DNA of 64,000 nt. Origin: Malachius bipustulatus (lineage: Eukaryota > Arthropoda > Insecta > Coleoptera > Melyridae). Location of the stretch: the NCBI GenBank assembly GCA_910589415.1, contig OU342632.1, forward strand, positions 10,729,507 to 10,793,506, written 5' to 3'. Of the stretch, positions 20,823 to 33,392 are shown piece after piece. The notes beneath the pieces are model-generated. The model was not told the origin of the DNA, searched no databases, and saw only the letters and a list, made by a program, of their open reading frames with translations. The position numbers and the translations under genes are program-made. Every line of letters starts with the position of its first letter. Position 1 is the first letter of the stretch.

Positions 20823-21065
20823 TGGTACAGGCACAGAATAGGTACAATCAGAATATAAACTTCAATAAAAATACCGAGTTCGCGCATCTACTCCGCGCAT
20901 AGAGATTTTGAATGCGGGTCCACAGAATAGAATTGTACCTATTCTGTGGCGGGCCCGCGTTTCTACTCTGCTGAAGAAATGGCCGCTAGAGGTGTGGCTT
21001 GTCTCTAAAAGATCAAAGGCGCCGCCGGCGAGTTTAGCTTCTGATTTATTCTATTCTGTGGTACA
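20823..21065. repeat. inverted repeats built on CACAGAATAG
   Basis: CACAGAATAGGTACAATC (20831) pairs with AATTGTACCTATTCTGTGGC (20931-20950), and a further ATTCTATTCTGTGGTAC lies at 21048-21064. The intervening part is GC-richer (GCGGGCCCGCG, GGCGCCGCCGGCG) than its surroundings. CCTATTCTGTGGCG also recurs near 57282. Probably a transposon remnant. Confidence 0.5.
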
Positions 21066-22230
21066 GACACACTTGTACTAGCTTTGTTTTTTTTTTATTT
21101 AGCAGCGCGTTGAGATTTTCCTCAGATTTTCTCAAAAAAATCTCACTTTTTTTTAAATTTTTATCACCCTGTATAAACATTTCATCTACATCATAGGGTA
21201 CATAAAATCTATCTAAAATCATACATAGATCCTTTAAACATTGACAATAAATTATGAAATAATCTCTATACCTACTACCGCCGAATTTTTTCGAAAAAAA
21301 AATACGCAATTGGGGGCACCCCTACTTTATTAAAATTACTCCAGATCATCAAAATCAGGTCGATCCTGACACATAGACCACGAAAATATGAACGTTCTTC
21401 CAACCATGCACTAAAGTAAAGTAGAAACAAATTACATTTTTATTATTAGGTACTTGCGAGTGGCGTAGGTAGGAAAGGGGTAAAATTGCTAAGTTTCTAT
21501 ATCCACTTATTGGCACTTCTTAAAAGAAATATGAATATGAAGAAGCGCTCTAGATATACGTCCCATTAGGTAGGTATAGTGTTGTTCCCTTCTCCCAAGG
21601 GATAATCCTGTTTCTTCTCTGGAAATTCCATATATGATACCCCCTTTTTGCGACGATTTGCACTACCACCAGATGTATTGGTATGAGATTTATTAGCTTT
21701 ACCGCCATTGCCGCTATGGGTCATGCCGGTCATGTTCTCATGTATACATATCTCCTTTCCATGCATAGGTGTGCAATATGCATGCATGCAAGTCTGTATT
21801 TTTGCAAGGATATTTATTCCTCTCGCCATCTCCTGTATTGTTCGGTCTGCCAGGGTCACACGGTCACACCTCCGTATGTGATTTCAAAGGTTTCGGTGTC
21901 ATGGTGTACGTTAATTTTCTCATTCCCGGGTTTAACCCAGATTTTTCCCGCTATATAGGTTCCTGTACACCATGTTAGGGCTCAATAAGTAGCTTTACTT
22001 TTAGTAGCGTAATAAAAAGTAAATAAATAAAAAGGTAATAAGTACCTACCTTTTCTTCCGTATGTTTCTTCCTCATAAGCTTGCTGTGTAGTACCTATTA
22101 TAACCCACATCATTGTTTCAGCTGTTCTTTTTCTTAATGTATCATATATTTATTTGAGCACTGTGTTTTTGGCTCTATTTAAATTCGAGAGCTCTTGACT
22201 ACTTCTTGAGGAAATTTTATCAAAAGTTAT
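21066..22230. other. non-coding; GC-richer patch 21560-21980
   Basis: 21130-21200 holds a CACCCTGTATA end and a stretch shared with 44040-44070 (CTACATCATAGG). 21560-21980 is less AT-rich and open on both strands (97 and 91 residues), but I recognise no domain, splice signal or codon pattern; GTGTACG and TGTACAC near 21904/21964 are weak inverted edges. Likely an old unidentified repeat. Confidence 0.35.
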
Positions 22231-22232
22231 TT

Positions 22233-23843
22233 CTACACTACGCAAAAATGAAAGTGTCGCACCAAAAAGTTTGCCTGATTTTGATTGGGGATAACGTTCG
22301 ATATTCCCAAGGGATATCGATTTTGTTTTCGCATATGTAGGCAGCCGTATCCTTTATTTTTCTGCTTTTTTGAATCTAAGCTATAAAAAAACTGCCAACA
22401 AATTTTTTACAGGGTATGTGAAGGTGTGCAAAATCACGTCGCGGTTTTCGTACCTACCTCAGTTTTCCAAATAAATTTATCCAGTTTTCCAAATAAATTT
22501 ATCCTTTAAGTTTTGATGAGCAAATTTTGAAACTTTATGTCTCCCCTCGAGACGGTTTTCAAATTTTCGATTCAATATCTGCTTTTACAGGTGATCTTAA
22601 AAAATCAACTCTTCGCTCTTGAAGAGTATAACTTTTTTCCTTGTCAACCAATTTTTGAAACTTACGCCTCGTATTGAAACTAAAACTTCAGGCGAGAAAA
22701 TCTAGGAAAGACAATAATTGAGTCAGGCCAAAATATTGCATAAAAAGGTATTCAAATTTAAATTTCTTCTGGAAACAGTTTTTGGGGGGAAATTGAATGA
22801 AAATAAACTTGTCTCCGAACCAGCATTCATTTCTGAACAATTTAAGAATTTTCTTCCCCACAGGAGATAAAAAATGTTGATAACACAGCCAGATTACATC
22901 TGCACGTTCCAAGCGGAAGAATAATATATCTAAATAACACCGAAAAAAATTAAGGGCTGATTCTTTGTAAAAAATAAACAAAAAATTAATATTAACGTGT
23001 GTCCGGAAATGCACCGTTTTTGAGATACAGAGTGTCAAAAAAATAATTTTTCAGTATTTTGAAGATATCTGGGGAACCGTTTGAGGTATGGAACTCAGCT
23101 TTTGTATATGTTTTATCATTGATGTTAGCTATACCTTTTTAATATCAATTCAGTTTTTTATGTGCCATTTGCGGAGATCTTAGTATTGAGAGAAGTTTTG
23201 TCCTTTATTTTCCGACAGACTTGAAACATTCAAAGCGAGTTTTTCATCGTAAATTACCGTTTTTCTCGAAAACGGCTCACGTTCAGTTATGACCAAGAGT
23301 AGGTACCTCTTTTGTGTAGAAAAAACTGTCTTTTATTTTAAATGTTTGTCCTGAGTCAATTTTCGTCCCTAGCTTTTATGGCCTGAAGTTTTAACTTCAA
23401 TACGAGGCTTAAATTTCCAAAATCGGGTGGCGGAAAATAAGTTATGCACTTCAAGAGCGAGTAGTTGATTTTTTGAGATCACCCTGTGATACAAGTGTTA
23501 TATCGAAAATTTGAAAAGTGTCTCGAGGCGGGGCATCAAGCTTAAAATTTTTCGTATCAAAACACACAAGGAAAATTTATTTGGAAAACGGGGGTACGCA
23601 AACCGCGGAATGATTTTGCACGCCTTCACATATATGACCCTGTAGAAAATATGTTGGCAGTTTTTTTGAGTTAGGATAAAAAAAAAAGAGAAAATTATTG
23701 GATAGGACAGCTCACATGCGAAAACGAAATCGGAATCCCTTTGAAAATTGGAAAGTTATCCACAATGAAAATCAGGGATGCTTCCAATCAATTTTGGGGT
23801 GTTTCAGTCAATTTCGATCAACTTTCATTTTTGCGTAGTGTAG
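22233..23843. mobile_element. 1.6-kb foldback with 23-bp perfect ends
   Basis: CTACACTACGCAAAAATGAA begins at 22233 and its exact complement ends at 23843; 23 bp match perfectly. TA just outside CACTACGC on both sides fits a TA target site. Long inner arms pair with moderate divergence (TGCAAAATCACGTCGCGGTT near 22426 against 23603-23622; CGCCTCGTATTGAAACT near 22664 against 23392-23410). The axis is near 23030, where GAGATACAGAGTGTC resembles a TACAGGGTG end, so another module may be nested at the centre. A partial copy is at 34796-35090. Confidence 0.8.
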
Positions 23844-24560
23844 GTATAACCAGAAGGGGAGAAATCATATTTTACCAAAAAGTATATTATGTCAAAATAG
23901 CACCTTCTCTGTACGGTGATTTTGTTGAGTAGAATTCTTGTGTTTCGGGCAGAAAAAAATGTATATCTAGGAAACTTCTTGATTTTCTTATATGTAAAAA
24001 AATTGCTGTTATTTAAGACTGAGAAAGCTGTGCTTTCGCTAAATTTCGTCAATGTTGAAGTATTTTGGCGTAAATTATAAAATAAAAAACGAAAAAAAAT
24101 ATTTTTGCATTTTTCTCGGAAATTATGGGTGTGTAGGTATTAATAAAAAGTGACTTTTACAATACAAATTTTATATTGGATAGGACCTATCTTTCTTTTG
24201 ACGTCAACTTTCCCCGAAAAATGCCATAATACTATTTTTCACTTTTTTGGACTCCCTTAAATCAACCTTCCACCACCACTAATTTATATTTTTACGTTTA
24301 TATTATAAGCTCCTTTACTATTTACACTACTTATAATAAAAGTCCAGGTAACAATTTTTATATTTTGGTCTCCTTATATGAGTTATAATTAAATCGGTCT
24401 ACTGGTACCTACAGATAAATGATAAATTTGGATTCATAAAAACCTAACAATTTTCAATTTTTAATGTTTTTTAACATTTTTAATTATTTAATATACGAGT
24501 AGGTATTAGGTACCTTTATAACTATTATACATACTAATTATCTATCTTTTTCATTTTCAG
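23844..24560. other. non-coding upstream flank of the distal PEPCK exon
   Basis: AT-rich. The last 20 bp form the acceptor of the exon at 24561. No repeat or gene that I can support. Confidence 0.4.
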
Positions 24561-24611
24561 TAATATCCCGTGAAACTTCATCATGTCTGGATTAACTGTA
24601 CTTCTTAGGAG
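24561..24611 (+). CDS. Pepck: distal alternative first coding exon, probably PEPCK (mitochondrial-type start)
   Basis: Seen: acceptor CTTTTTCATTTTCAG ending at 24560, 22 bp of leader, ATG at 24583 with A at -3, coding MSGLTVLLR plus the bases AG, then a perfect-consensus donor AG|GTGAGT at 24612. The exon ends in phase 2. The next exon I can find downstream on this strand needing exactly two bases before it is PEPCK exon 2 (62047). Joining them gives MSGLTVLLRRYSTELHKF: no acidic residue in the first 13, two arginines, and R-R-Y/S-T, which fits the R-x-Y/S motif of mitochondrial processing peptidase. Inference: this codes the start of a mitochondrial PEPCK, made from a promoter at least 37 kb upstream of the proximal one. 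The presequence would be very short (11 residues). The alternative is a first exon of some other gene whose remaining exons I have missed. Confidence 0.55.
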
Positions 24612-26050
24612 GTGAGTACCTGAAATTTAGGAGTACCTACTTAATTTAATGTAATTTAAATAAATAATAAATTAAAAGACATACTTATAAACACAGTTTG
24701 CCGGTCAGAACTTAGGTATAATGTATATTTTGTCAAGATATTATGTTCTTGAACTCTTATATGAAATAGCTCATCGTTTACTCATTGTATTGATATATTA
24801 GTCAACTTAGCTTCAAAAACAACAAATTGTTGTACTTTTGTGCAACAGCGGCTTACAATTTCGTAATTGAATGTAATTGGACAATAATTTTGAAATTATA
24901 GTATTAGCAACAATATTTTATTTATCAAATAAGTTGCTTATTCGTCTTCCTATCTGCTAATTAAAAGCAATAAATTGCAAAATGCAGAAACTAGAATGAT
25001 ATCACACAAATATGGTGATTAATAAACTAACAGTATTGAGTATTTATGAGTTTTTTCACTCACATTTCCTCTCGGAAATTTATACTTACATATACTATAT
25101 GAGTTTTTTAATGTTAATTGTTCATAATTAACATAAATAAAAATAATGCTCCTTTGAACTTTTGAACGTGTCTCATGATAGAGAGCTCATGATATCTTCG
25201 AAGTCAGCTCAGACAACAAAGAACAAATACACTTTTGATGCTGTTATAAAGAAAACAGAAATGATTAATGATCTTTTGAAAGAAGTAAAATAATCACAAT
25301 TGATACAAAAAACACAAAACTATACAAAAAAGTAACGAAATTTTTAGCGTTTTTTTTATTCGATTTTCAGTACCTATAGTAGCTATTAAAAATTTGTTAT
25401 CGGATTTACAAATTATTTGGACTTACTTGAAGCTTGAAGCTGAGACCTCAGGGAAGAAAGCTTTGTAATAAGAACTGGAAGAAGATGCACCTTCTTGAAG
25501 AAAGGTGCATCAAAATTGGCCCACATTTATAATATCTTCAATTCTGCTCCAGGAAAAAACTTTAAAAATTCAGCTGACAGAAATTGTCGAGAAGGGTCCA
25601 AACAACTTTTTTTTTGCTTTTCTCCCTGATGTTTCAGTTTAAAGACAAGCTCGTAATTTTGAAAATCGATTGACCAAGAAAATATTTCCCACTGAAAAGC
25701 AAAAATTTTTTTGCATGACTAAATATATAAATGAAGGAGATAAATGAAAAATTAAAAACATCTGAGATATATGTACCTATTTTTTTACTATAGTATCTTA
25801 CAGAGTGTTTACGGTTATAAATAAAATATTACAAAGGGCCTTCAACATTGAGATACAGATAAAATGAAAAAGCTATAACATTGTGTACCTATATCTCTAG
25901 TAGTAATAACAGCAGAGAAATAGTAACAAGTAACCTACAATCTCGTCTCGACTGCACAATTTTGGCTAAAATTCAATTTATTTCAAAAAACTGCATCAAA
26001 ATTTATGCTTCATGTGTTACTTCTTGTTTTGGTCACAAAAAGTGGTCAAT
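24612..26050. other. non-coding (intron if the distal exon is used)
   Basis: AT-rich unique sequence, no gene or clear repeat seen. Confidence 0.4.
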
Positions 26051-26059
26051 TGATTTTGA

Positions 26060-26960
26060 GACAAACAGTCTTAATGAACCTACCCTCTAGATTGAGTATT
26101 AACGAAGCTCCTGGGCTACAATGTTACAAAAATATTCCAAAAATAATTGCATTTTTTACTCCAAAATGGCTTAATATTTTTCTATGAAAGTTATTGTGTT
26201 GTTTTTCTAGTATGTACCTTGAACCAGGGACGTACGGTAGATAGGGGTTCAACTTGTGCTCCCCCCAATTTTTATGCGCTCTATAAATTCTGGTTTTGAT
26301 ATCTTTTTCCAAAAGTGAGACATTTCTGGTACAAAAAAAGTCAAAAAGTTTGCTAAGTAAAACCTTAACAGTCTTTTAAATATGTACAATTTAGACATTG
26401 GTGAAGGACAAAAAAGTATATGTTTGACGTGGGGTCTTCTTCTTCAGATCTCCCGACCACGAAAAACTCCTAGCGACGTTTCCTAGAGCTATAAGCTCAA
26501 CTTTTTTTTGTTTTATTTTGATATGCTCAAATGCTATATTACTGTAACCTATAATATGTATTACTAAGCTTTCACCTATTTAATTGTACATAATATATTA
26601 AAAAACTGTTGAGAATTTATATAACAAACTTTATTTACCACAAACAAACCACTTTTTATTGTACCAGAAGTGTCTAGCTTTTGGAAAAATATGTCAAAAC
26701 CAAAATTTATCCAGTGGCGTAAAAATTGGGAGATAAAAAATTTGGAGCCCTATCTACACGTCCCTGCTACAAATTACAAACATGTATTGTTGCTGTAATA
26801 TTAAAGACTAACTAATGGAAAAACGACATGGAAAATTTCATAGAAAAATATTAAACCGTTTTGGAATTACTTATACAAAAAAAATGTAATTTGTGTTGGA
26901 ACATTAAACACCCTGCAACTTCGTTAATACTCAATTTATAGGGAAGGTTCATTAAGAGCG
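26060..26960. mobile_element. foldback element with nested inner foldback
   Basis: Outer arms: TTAATGAACCTACCCTCTAG...TTGAGTATTAACGAAG (26070-26107) pairs with 26921-26960 (CTTCGTTAATACTCAATTTA), and ATGGCTTAATATTTTTCTAT (26166) pairs with 26841-26860. Inner arms: GGGACGTACGGTAGATAGGG (26227) pairs with CCCTATCTACACGTCCC (26748-26764), and AATTCTGGTTTTGATAT pairs with its complement near 26695-26710. The boundary is uncertain by tens of bases. Confidence 0.7.
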
Positions 26961-26962
26961 GG

Positions 26963-27174
26963 TATTACAAAGGCTCATTAAGTTAGCGGGCAGATTTCTG
27001 TGGCCATGTCTGAAGAAGGTATCGAGTCTAAGTGGAAATTTTTTAAATTTATCTATTCTTGACATGAAAGTAATTACAAAAATGTTAATAAAAGTCATTT
27101 AATTTTGACGTCGATATTAGCTTCAAAAACGAGCACAGAAATCTGTCCGTTAGCCTAATGAACCTTTATAATAT
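26963..27174. mobile_element. MITE, second copy of the 986-1190 family
   Basis: The ends TATTACAAAGGCTCATTAAG and AATGAACCTTTATAATAT are inverted, and GCGGGCAGATTTCTG (26986-27000) pairs with CAGAAATCTGTCCGT (27136-27150). The interior GACGTCGATATTAGCTTC and TTACAAAAATGTTAATAAA is the reverse complement of the first copy's interior. It abuts the foldback 26060-26960. Confidence 0.78.
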
Positions 27175-28850
27175 TGGCTGTAAGATTTTTTGTCTTAAAA
27201 TTAAGTAAATATTCTACCTTAGAAGTTTGTCCCCTTTATTCTGGAATAGCCTGTATCATATCTTAGTAATGTGTAAGAGAATTGATATTTTCGAAAAGAC
27301 TTGCCGATTTAACCAAAGTTTGCTGCTAAGCAAATTTTGGAATGAATATGATAATAATTATGATTGATCAATTCCATGTGAATATTGGCTAATAATAGAT
27401 CTTGGGTGAAATTGGTGAAATTTTATTTTACATCTAAAATACATTCATGAATGAACTATAACGGTATTATTTACGAGGATGGAACTTTCAAGACATCCCT
27501 TTAGGTGAGTGCTGGAACATTCAAGTGAATAATGGCCATTCTCCACGAGGTGAAGACGCTATTGTTTTCTTTACGTGCGGGGTACTATATTCTATAATGC
27601 GCTGAATTCTTATATCTGCGGGGTTGTGATTGGCTCTAACTGGTGATTTAAAAAAAATATTTCACCGGCAAATCTGTGATTGACTTGACTGCCTGTATGT
27701 GCGTCTATTATCCTTCCGCATGAGGAATGTACGTCATTTAAACGAAAATCATCAGGATAATGAACGTTTTATTCAATAGTCGTAAAGAAAAATATGCATG
27801 CACTTACATTTCGGTTCGGTTGTGTTGTAATTGGAAATTGTTTTATTATTAACAAAGTGCCGTTACATCGTTATCTTTCAATTAACTATGAAAATTGTTG
27901 GGTGCCTAATAAAATGAATATTAGACATTTTCATATATTAATACGAAGTTTTTTGTCAGAAGTCAACTGAAATTAATTAATTTTCAAATATTGATATGAA
28001 TGAAACAGTCATACTCAGAAATAAGCTAACCATTTGCAAAACAAAGAAGTCTTGTTAATTTTTTATCAAATATTTATATTTTTTTGAAAATTGCATAGGC
28101 TTGGACCTTATTAACAATCTTAGATCAAAATAAAACTTAACAAGTCTAATGTCATCAAAATTCCTTTTGAATAAGGACGGCTTTATTAATCTTCTAATTA
28201 TTTTTAAATTTTCCAGTTCCCCCAATATTTCTTAGCAATGTAGAATTTTCAAGTAATTTTTTCTTCATGTTACATGTTTTTATGGCAAACACAGTACTGG
28301 AACTCTTGTGTTTCCTCAATGTTTCACAGAAAGGCAACTTTCGTACGTATGCTCGTATTTTTTTGATTCCTCACCTTGTCAAGATTTAAGTAGGTATTGA
28401 AAAAACCATCCAAAATGTTTATTTACACAGAAGCAGTTTCCACTGGACCAGAAAAAGAGGATGGGTATATTTTTTTATCAATTCAAGTAATTCAAAATAC
28501 TTATTGTTATTATTTTTGTTCTAGTGGTGTTGATGCTTCTCATGTTATGGCCATGCAAAGGCTGAACATGACAATCATGACATTTAAAATGTCTTCTATA
28601 TTCGTCTTATTTCTTCTTGGTGTTTTCTGATGACTTGTATATAATGACACATGGAAAAAGAAGAAAGCTGTCAGCTGTCTAGCGAAGGACATCCTCAAAG
28701 ATGACTTTACCCAGCTCCAACTCGCTATGTTATCAACTAGAATAAAATAAGGACAGAAAAGGACATTCCTGTGATAAAAGGAGTTTCGCACAGAGAATGT
28801 GGATGAGTGTGACGGAGATTAAGAGTTGATTGGTCAAAACTGTTTAACGA
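27175..28850. other. non-coding; no gene recognised
   Basis: Open frames at 28397-28630 (+) and 28540-28791 (-) show no domain and no good splice frame. No repeat defined. Confidence 0.35.
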
Positions 28851-28856
28851 GGAGAG

Positions 28857-28990
28857 CGGATGGTAGCGCGGCGATCTTAAGCTTTTGATCGCCGTTGACG
28901 CTGCCACCATCTGGGTTTGAATCCCAGCTCGTCATGCTTGTTTGTGTTCGTTAATTTAACAATACAATTAAAATTTGTGTCTGGATAAAA
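28857..28990 (+). repeat. tRNA-derived SINE, copy B (3' truncated)
   Basis: Box A TGGTAGCGCGG (28861-28871) and box B GGTTTGAATCC (28914-28924), with the family words GTTGACGCTGCC, AATCCCAGCTCG and TTGTTTGTGTTCG, ending in a short A-run at 28987. The characteristic 3' tail (GGAGCGACTATG) is missing. Confidence 0.75.
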
Positions 28991-29279
28991 AAAAAACTGT
29001 TCAAGAAAAGTTTTTGATGGGGGTTTGTTATATTATACATAACTACTTAGACAAGATCATCAGACTGATTTATTGAAGAACCTGGAGGTGGTATTTTTTT
29101 TTTAAATAAATGTTGTTCCGGATAATGAGATATTTTTTATATACCTAGTAATTACAACATGGCTGACGATTTATACATACATATAAAGTTATGATGCTTG
29201 TTTACTTTTTTTCAAACATGAGGCCCATATATTTTCCAATTTTCTAAAACTACTGAGAAATATTTTAAAGAAAGACATT

Positions 29280-29950
29280 ACTGTATGTACATTACTGTTA
29301 TATGGATGCCCGATATCATGTTTCAAAGTTATTGGTCCTCTACATCAAAAAATGCTTAACTTTGTAGCACCATGTCATGTGTGTGAATTAGTATATTTGG
29401 CACTTTGAAGATCTTTTTCACATTTTCACCAAAAGATATTCAAATTAGTCTTCTTAAATCTTTTGAAACTCAGAATGTGAAATTCGCAATAATGCAGCAG
29501 TGTTGCTATTATAGACGTTTTGAAAAGTGCTGATTTTTTTGATTTTTTCAAATAGCTCTCGGCCGTCCGAAAGCACTTTAAAAGACGAATTTAATGACAT
29601 ATCACAACATACCTATAGGATTGAAATACTTTTTATGAAAACCATAAACTATTATCATTTATAATGAATAGATCAGACACCAGTACAAGTACTTTCGGAT
29701 GAGCCAGTATGTATAATTACGACCTGGCATATGAAAAAAATCAGCGGATCAGCCATTTTCAAAACATGACAACACTGCTTGATGATTGAAAATTTCACAT
29801 TTAAAGGCAGCTTCAAAAAATTAAAAATTGACTAATTTGATATTCTTGGTGAAAACGGCATTCAAAATTGCCAAATACCAATGTATGGTGATGGTGATTT
29901 TCTGAGGAGGACCAATAAGTTCTAAAATATTAGATCTACGACCCATATAT
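29280..29950. mobile_element. foldback element, axis near 29640
   Basis: The arms pair with moderate divergence: GTTATTGGTCCTC (29328) with AGGACCAATAA (29906), CACCAAAAGATATTCAAATTAG (29427) with CTAATTTGATATTCTTGGTG (29835), and GTCCGAAAGCACTT (29563) with AGTACTTTCGGAT (29686). No coding region. The ends do not show the TACAGGGTG motif. Confidence 0.65.
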
Positions 29951-30035
29951 GACATACTTTGTTCTTGTCTTTCTCGAAGTAAGTATAGATTGTTTTAGAG
30001 AATTGAAAAGGATATGAAATAGCCTCATCCCTGTA

Positions 30036-31046
30036 TACAGGTGTTCCTAATTACCAGGTACATACGAATGGAGGTAATTTTAATACTTATTTTGTGTCTA
30101 AAAGTTCATATAAATATATGTCCGCAAAAGCTTCGTTACCGATCTACAGGTGTGTTGAAATTAAAAAAAAAATCTTTATAGCTCCCATAGTTTTTGAGAT
30201 ATTTACCTAACATTTGGAATATATGTTACGCGTAGGGCTTACATCATTTGGCATAAAAAAGGTTGTGTGAATCTACAGAAAGATTTTTTCCCTGAATTTC
30301 CCCCCATTTCGTCCCATTTCGCTCCATGAACTTTTTTGTGATGCGCTGCTGGTGGATTCTAAAATACAATATGAATTTTCTGTTTATTTTAAAACTTTTT
30401 GGTCTCCCATATTTTTTTTTGCATCTGCAACCCTTGCAAAAATCAAGAAAAAAGAGAAAAATCTCCTTCAATTTGTTTGGAGAAATTCAAATTTTTAAAA
30501 TGGTAAAACAGGCTCTGGCTTTTTTTGGATAATTTTATCGTTTACATTAATTTTGACAGTTTTGTCGGCACTACCTGTTAAAAATTAAAGCTGGGATGAC
30601 CCTCTGTGGTCCGGTTGCACAAACGTTAATTACAGATCTGCCAGATATTACTGATTTTAAAATGACCTGTATTATCAAAATGTTGCTCTGATATTGCTGG
30701 AAATAAATTCTGCTCCCTTTTAGAAGAGTTAATTATTGATAAAAAATAAAAGATCATTCAAAATATTCACCATATTTTCAAAATTTGCAATTTAAAATCA
30801 GTAATTATCTGACAAATTTTTAATTAACGTTTGTGCAACTGGCCCTATGACTTACCTGTTCGACTATAGTTTGACTAACATCAAAGAGCTATAACAAAAA
30901 AGGAAAAATTTTCAAATTTCAACATTCTGTAGATCGGTAACTAACCTTTTAGGAACCTATGTTTAAATGAACTTTTATTTTAGGCATAAAATAAGCCAAC
31001 GAATTACCTTCTGTCTTATGCACCTGGTATTTAGGAATACTCTGTA
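30036..31046. mobile_element. 1-kb foldback, TACAGGTGTTCCTA ends
   Basis: TACAGGTGTTCCTAATTACC at 30036 is inverted at 31022-31046 (CCTGGTATTTAGGAATACTC). The arms include GTTACCGATCTACAG (30137) against CTGTAGATCGGTAAC (30927-30941). The interior holds the MITE 30608-30845 and two overlapping open frames near 30244-30532 that I take as non-genic. Confidence 0.75.
30608..30845. mobile_element. 238-bp MITE, GGCCGGTTG family, copy 2
   Basis: GGTCCGGTTGCACAAACGTT at 30608 is inverted at 30826-30845 (AACGTTTGTGCAACTGGCCC), with TTAATTA continuing on both arms. It shares its right part (CAGTAATTATCTGA, TTTTTAATT) with copy 1 at 11845-12450. Nested in the foldback 30036-31046. Confidence 0.8.
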
Positions 31047-31071
31047 TAAATCGGCATCGCTAAAGTCTGTA

Positions 31072-31849
31072 TACAGTGTGTCGCATTTAAGATTAATACA
31101 CCCCTGTACTATCGCTATTTAAAGGAGTCGGGGTTCAAAATTTGGTACAGTCATACAGGCCGATAAGTCACATTTTTTACGATATCTAACTGAAATTTTG
31201 TTATTAAACCCAGCCTAGCTACAAAAGGGGACGAATTGTCGATATTTTTCTTCGCGTTAGAGATATTAAAGTTACTGGAAAAAGTTGTTCTGAATTCTGA
31301 CCTGACCTAGCCTGGATACCGAGTTTCATGACAAAATTCGCATTTGAATTTTTTCATTTAGCTATTTTGGTCTCGCATTAAATTATAAATAAATTCTAAT
31401 TTGGTAGGTATGTAGTTAGAGTGTCATGGAAAGTAATAATTTGACACATTTAACACCACTGTCTGATTATAACTTTCCATGGCACTCTAACTACCAAATT
31501 AGAAAATAACATTTTTAATAATATTTTATGTGAGACGAGACCAAAATAATGAAAAAAATCAAATCAAATGCGAATTTTGTCATGAAACTCGGTATCCGTG
31601 ATACAATGGAATTTTGAACAACTTTTTTTTAGTAATAATTTTCGATATCTCTAACGCGAAGCACAATATCCATAATTCACCCTGTTTGCGAAGACGTTAG
31701 TAGGCGGGGTTTAATAACAAAATTTTAGTTAGATATCATAAAAAGTGTGGCTCTTCAGTCTGTATGACTGTATGTACAAAATTTCGCACCTCGACTCCTT
31801 CAGATAGCGAAATACAGGGGTGATTTCATCTTAAATGCGACATGCTGTA
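31072..31849. mobile_element. 778-bp long-arm foldback element
   Basis: Left TACAGTGTGTCGCATTTAAG, right CTTAAATGCGACATGCTGTA. The arms pair over nearly their whole length of about 370 bp: GAAACTCGGTATCC (31587) against GGATACCGAGTTTC (31314), GGTAGGTATGTAGTTAGAGT (31403) against CACTCTAACTACC (31483). The axis is near 31460. No coding. Confidence 0.85.
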
Positions 31850-33390
31850 TAAAAAAATGTATTACCCGAAACAATATTTATTAAAAAAAATTTTTGGTAA
31901 GAACCTACCACCTTTAGTTTCATTAATTCAGTTATATGGACACACGGTACATATATACACGTGTAAGTAAAACCATTTTCAATACTATACCATATGCTAT
32001 CAATACAATGTCCAATATAACAAATACCTCACTAAACTCATAAAATGTGTACATCAACCGATGCGAGCATACAGTACTGTTTGTTTTATTTGTTTTATGC
32101 TTTTATGACTGCATGTCGCTATGGATATCAAAAGCCGTCTGTCTATTATGGATGACGAAGCGTGACATTAAAAAAAAGACAGGCCCGGACTCGAGTCAGT
32201 CGAGACTTACGAAATCTTCGCTTTGATGAAAAAATGTTGACATTTTGGTTGGTTAAGGATTCTCAAGTATAAAAAGACATACCTAGAAACTGCTAAAATA
32301 TCTTTCAGTTCTACAGAAGTACCTATAATATCTACAGTCTAGAATGATGACTGGATCGTTTTAAAACGACTATAGTCTAAGAATAATTGTTTCTGTCTGA
32401 AAATTGTCTCAAAATGATAATATGGCAACTCCTATTTTCATCTTTACGGAATCAATGATACGAAGAAACGAAAGTTGAGCAATTACAAAGATTTTGGGAT
32501 TGACATATACCCTATACCTATACTATGACATACTCTATGAACTACAAATATTAAAGCATAGGTAATATGGAGATCTGTAACAATCCTCGGGGAGCAAGTT
32601 CTGTAATACTCACACCTCTGTTGCCTCAAAGAATTCTTATTATATTCTAGTTGATTTCGAAAATGCATGTTATGCAGACTTGTAGGAAGGGTTCATCTAC
32701 AACTTGCTTTAAGTTAAATAAGAAATCTTAATAGTCCATTGAGGAAACACCCTCTGCTAATCTAGAGATGCTTGGATGATCATTCATGTTTCATTCTATG
32801 AAAATTGATAACTTTTTTCATATTTACAATTAGTTCCCCTTAATACTTCATTTGAAAGTTTTTTATTATATTCATTGTATTGTATTTTTGGTACATTCCA
32901 AGTTTTATGTGTCTAGATGATATATGTCTAGATATGTTTTTAAGATTCACTGGAGCTAGAATGGAAGCTATTGTGCTTTGGCATGGGTGAGTGTTTTCCC
33001 AGAAGCTCGTACCTACATTTTTTTGTGTCTGATACATAATTCTTCTATTTTATTTTAAATAAGTTTTTCAACGAAACTTAACTTAACTAAAGGTATTTAA
33101 TAGTGTTAAGCCAAGGAACTTGGCAGTGTAATAGCGTCTTGTATTAATTGCCTTGGTTGTTTCCATATTATGTTTGCCCGCTGCTGTAATGACAGATCAG
33201 CAGATCACATATACCTAGGTACAGGACCGAACCTAGAACATTTCCTCGTGTAACTCCTAATGCTTTTATTTCTTTAAGATCAGAGTAGACACCTTCCTGT
33301 TAGTTTCACCCAAAAGTCCCTATCTGTTTGACTCTAACCTGTTGAGTTTGATTTTATTATCTATTATCTGTATTTAAGACACAAGTTTCG
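31850..33390. other. non-coding; no gene recognised
   Basis: AT-rich sequence. 32483-32668 and 32840-33037 are open on the minus strand but short, with no domain. Confidence 0.35.
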
Positions 33391-33392
33391 TC

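Noticed and set aside
21566..21859. 97-residue minus-strand open frame as a host exon
   Set aside because: No domain, no consensus splice sites in frame, and an overlapping open frame on the other strand indicates composition, not coding.
22688..23038. 116-residue minus-strand open frame
   Set aside because: It lies in the arm of the foldback 22233-23843 and has no recognisable domain.
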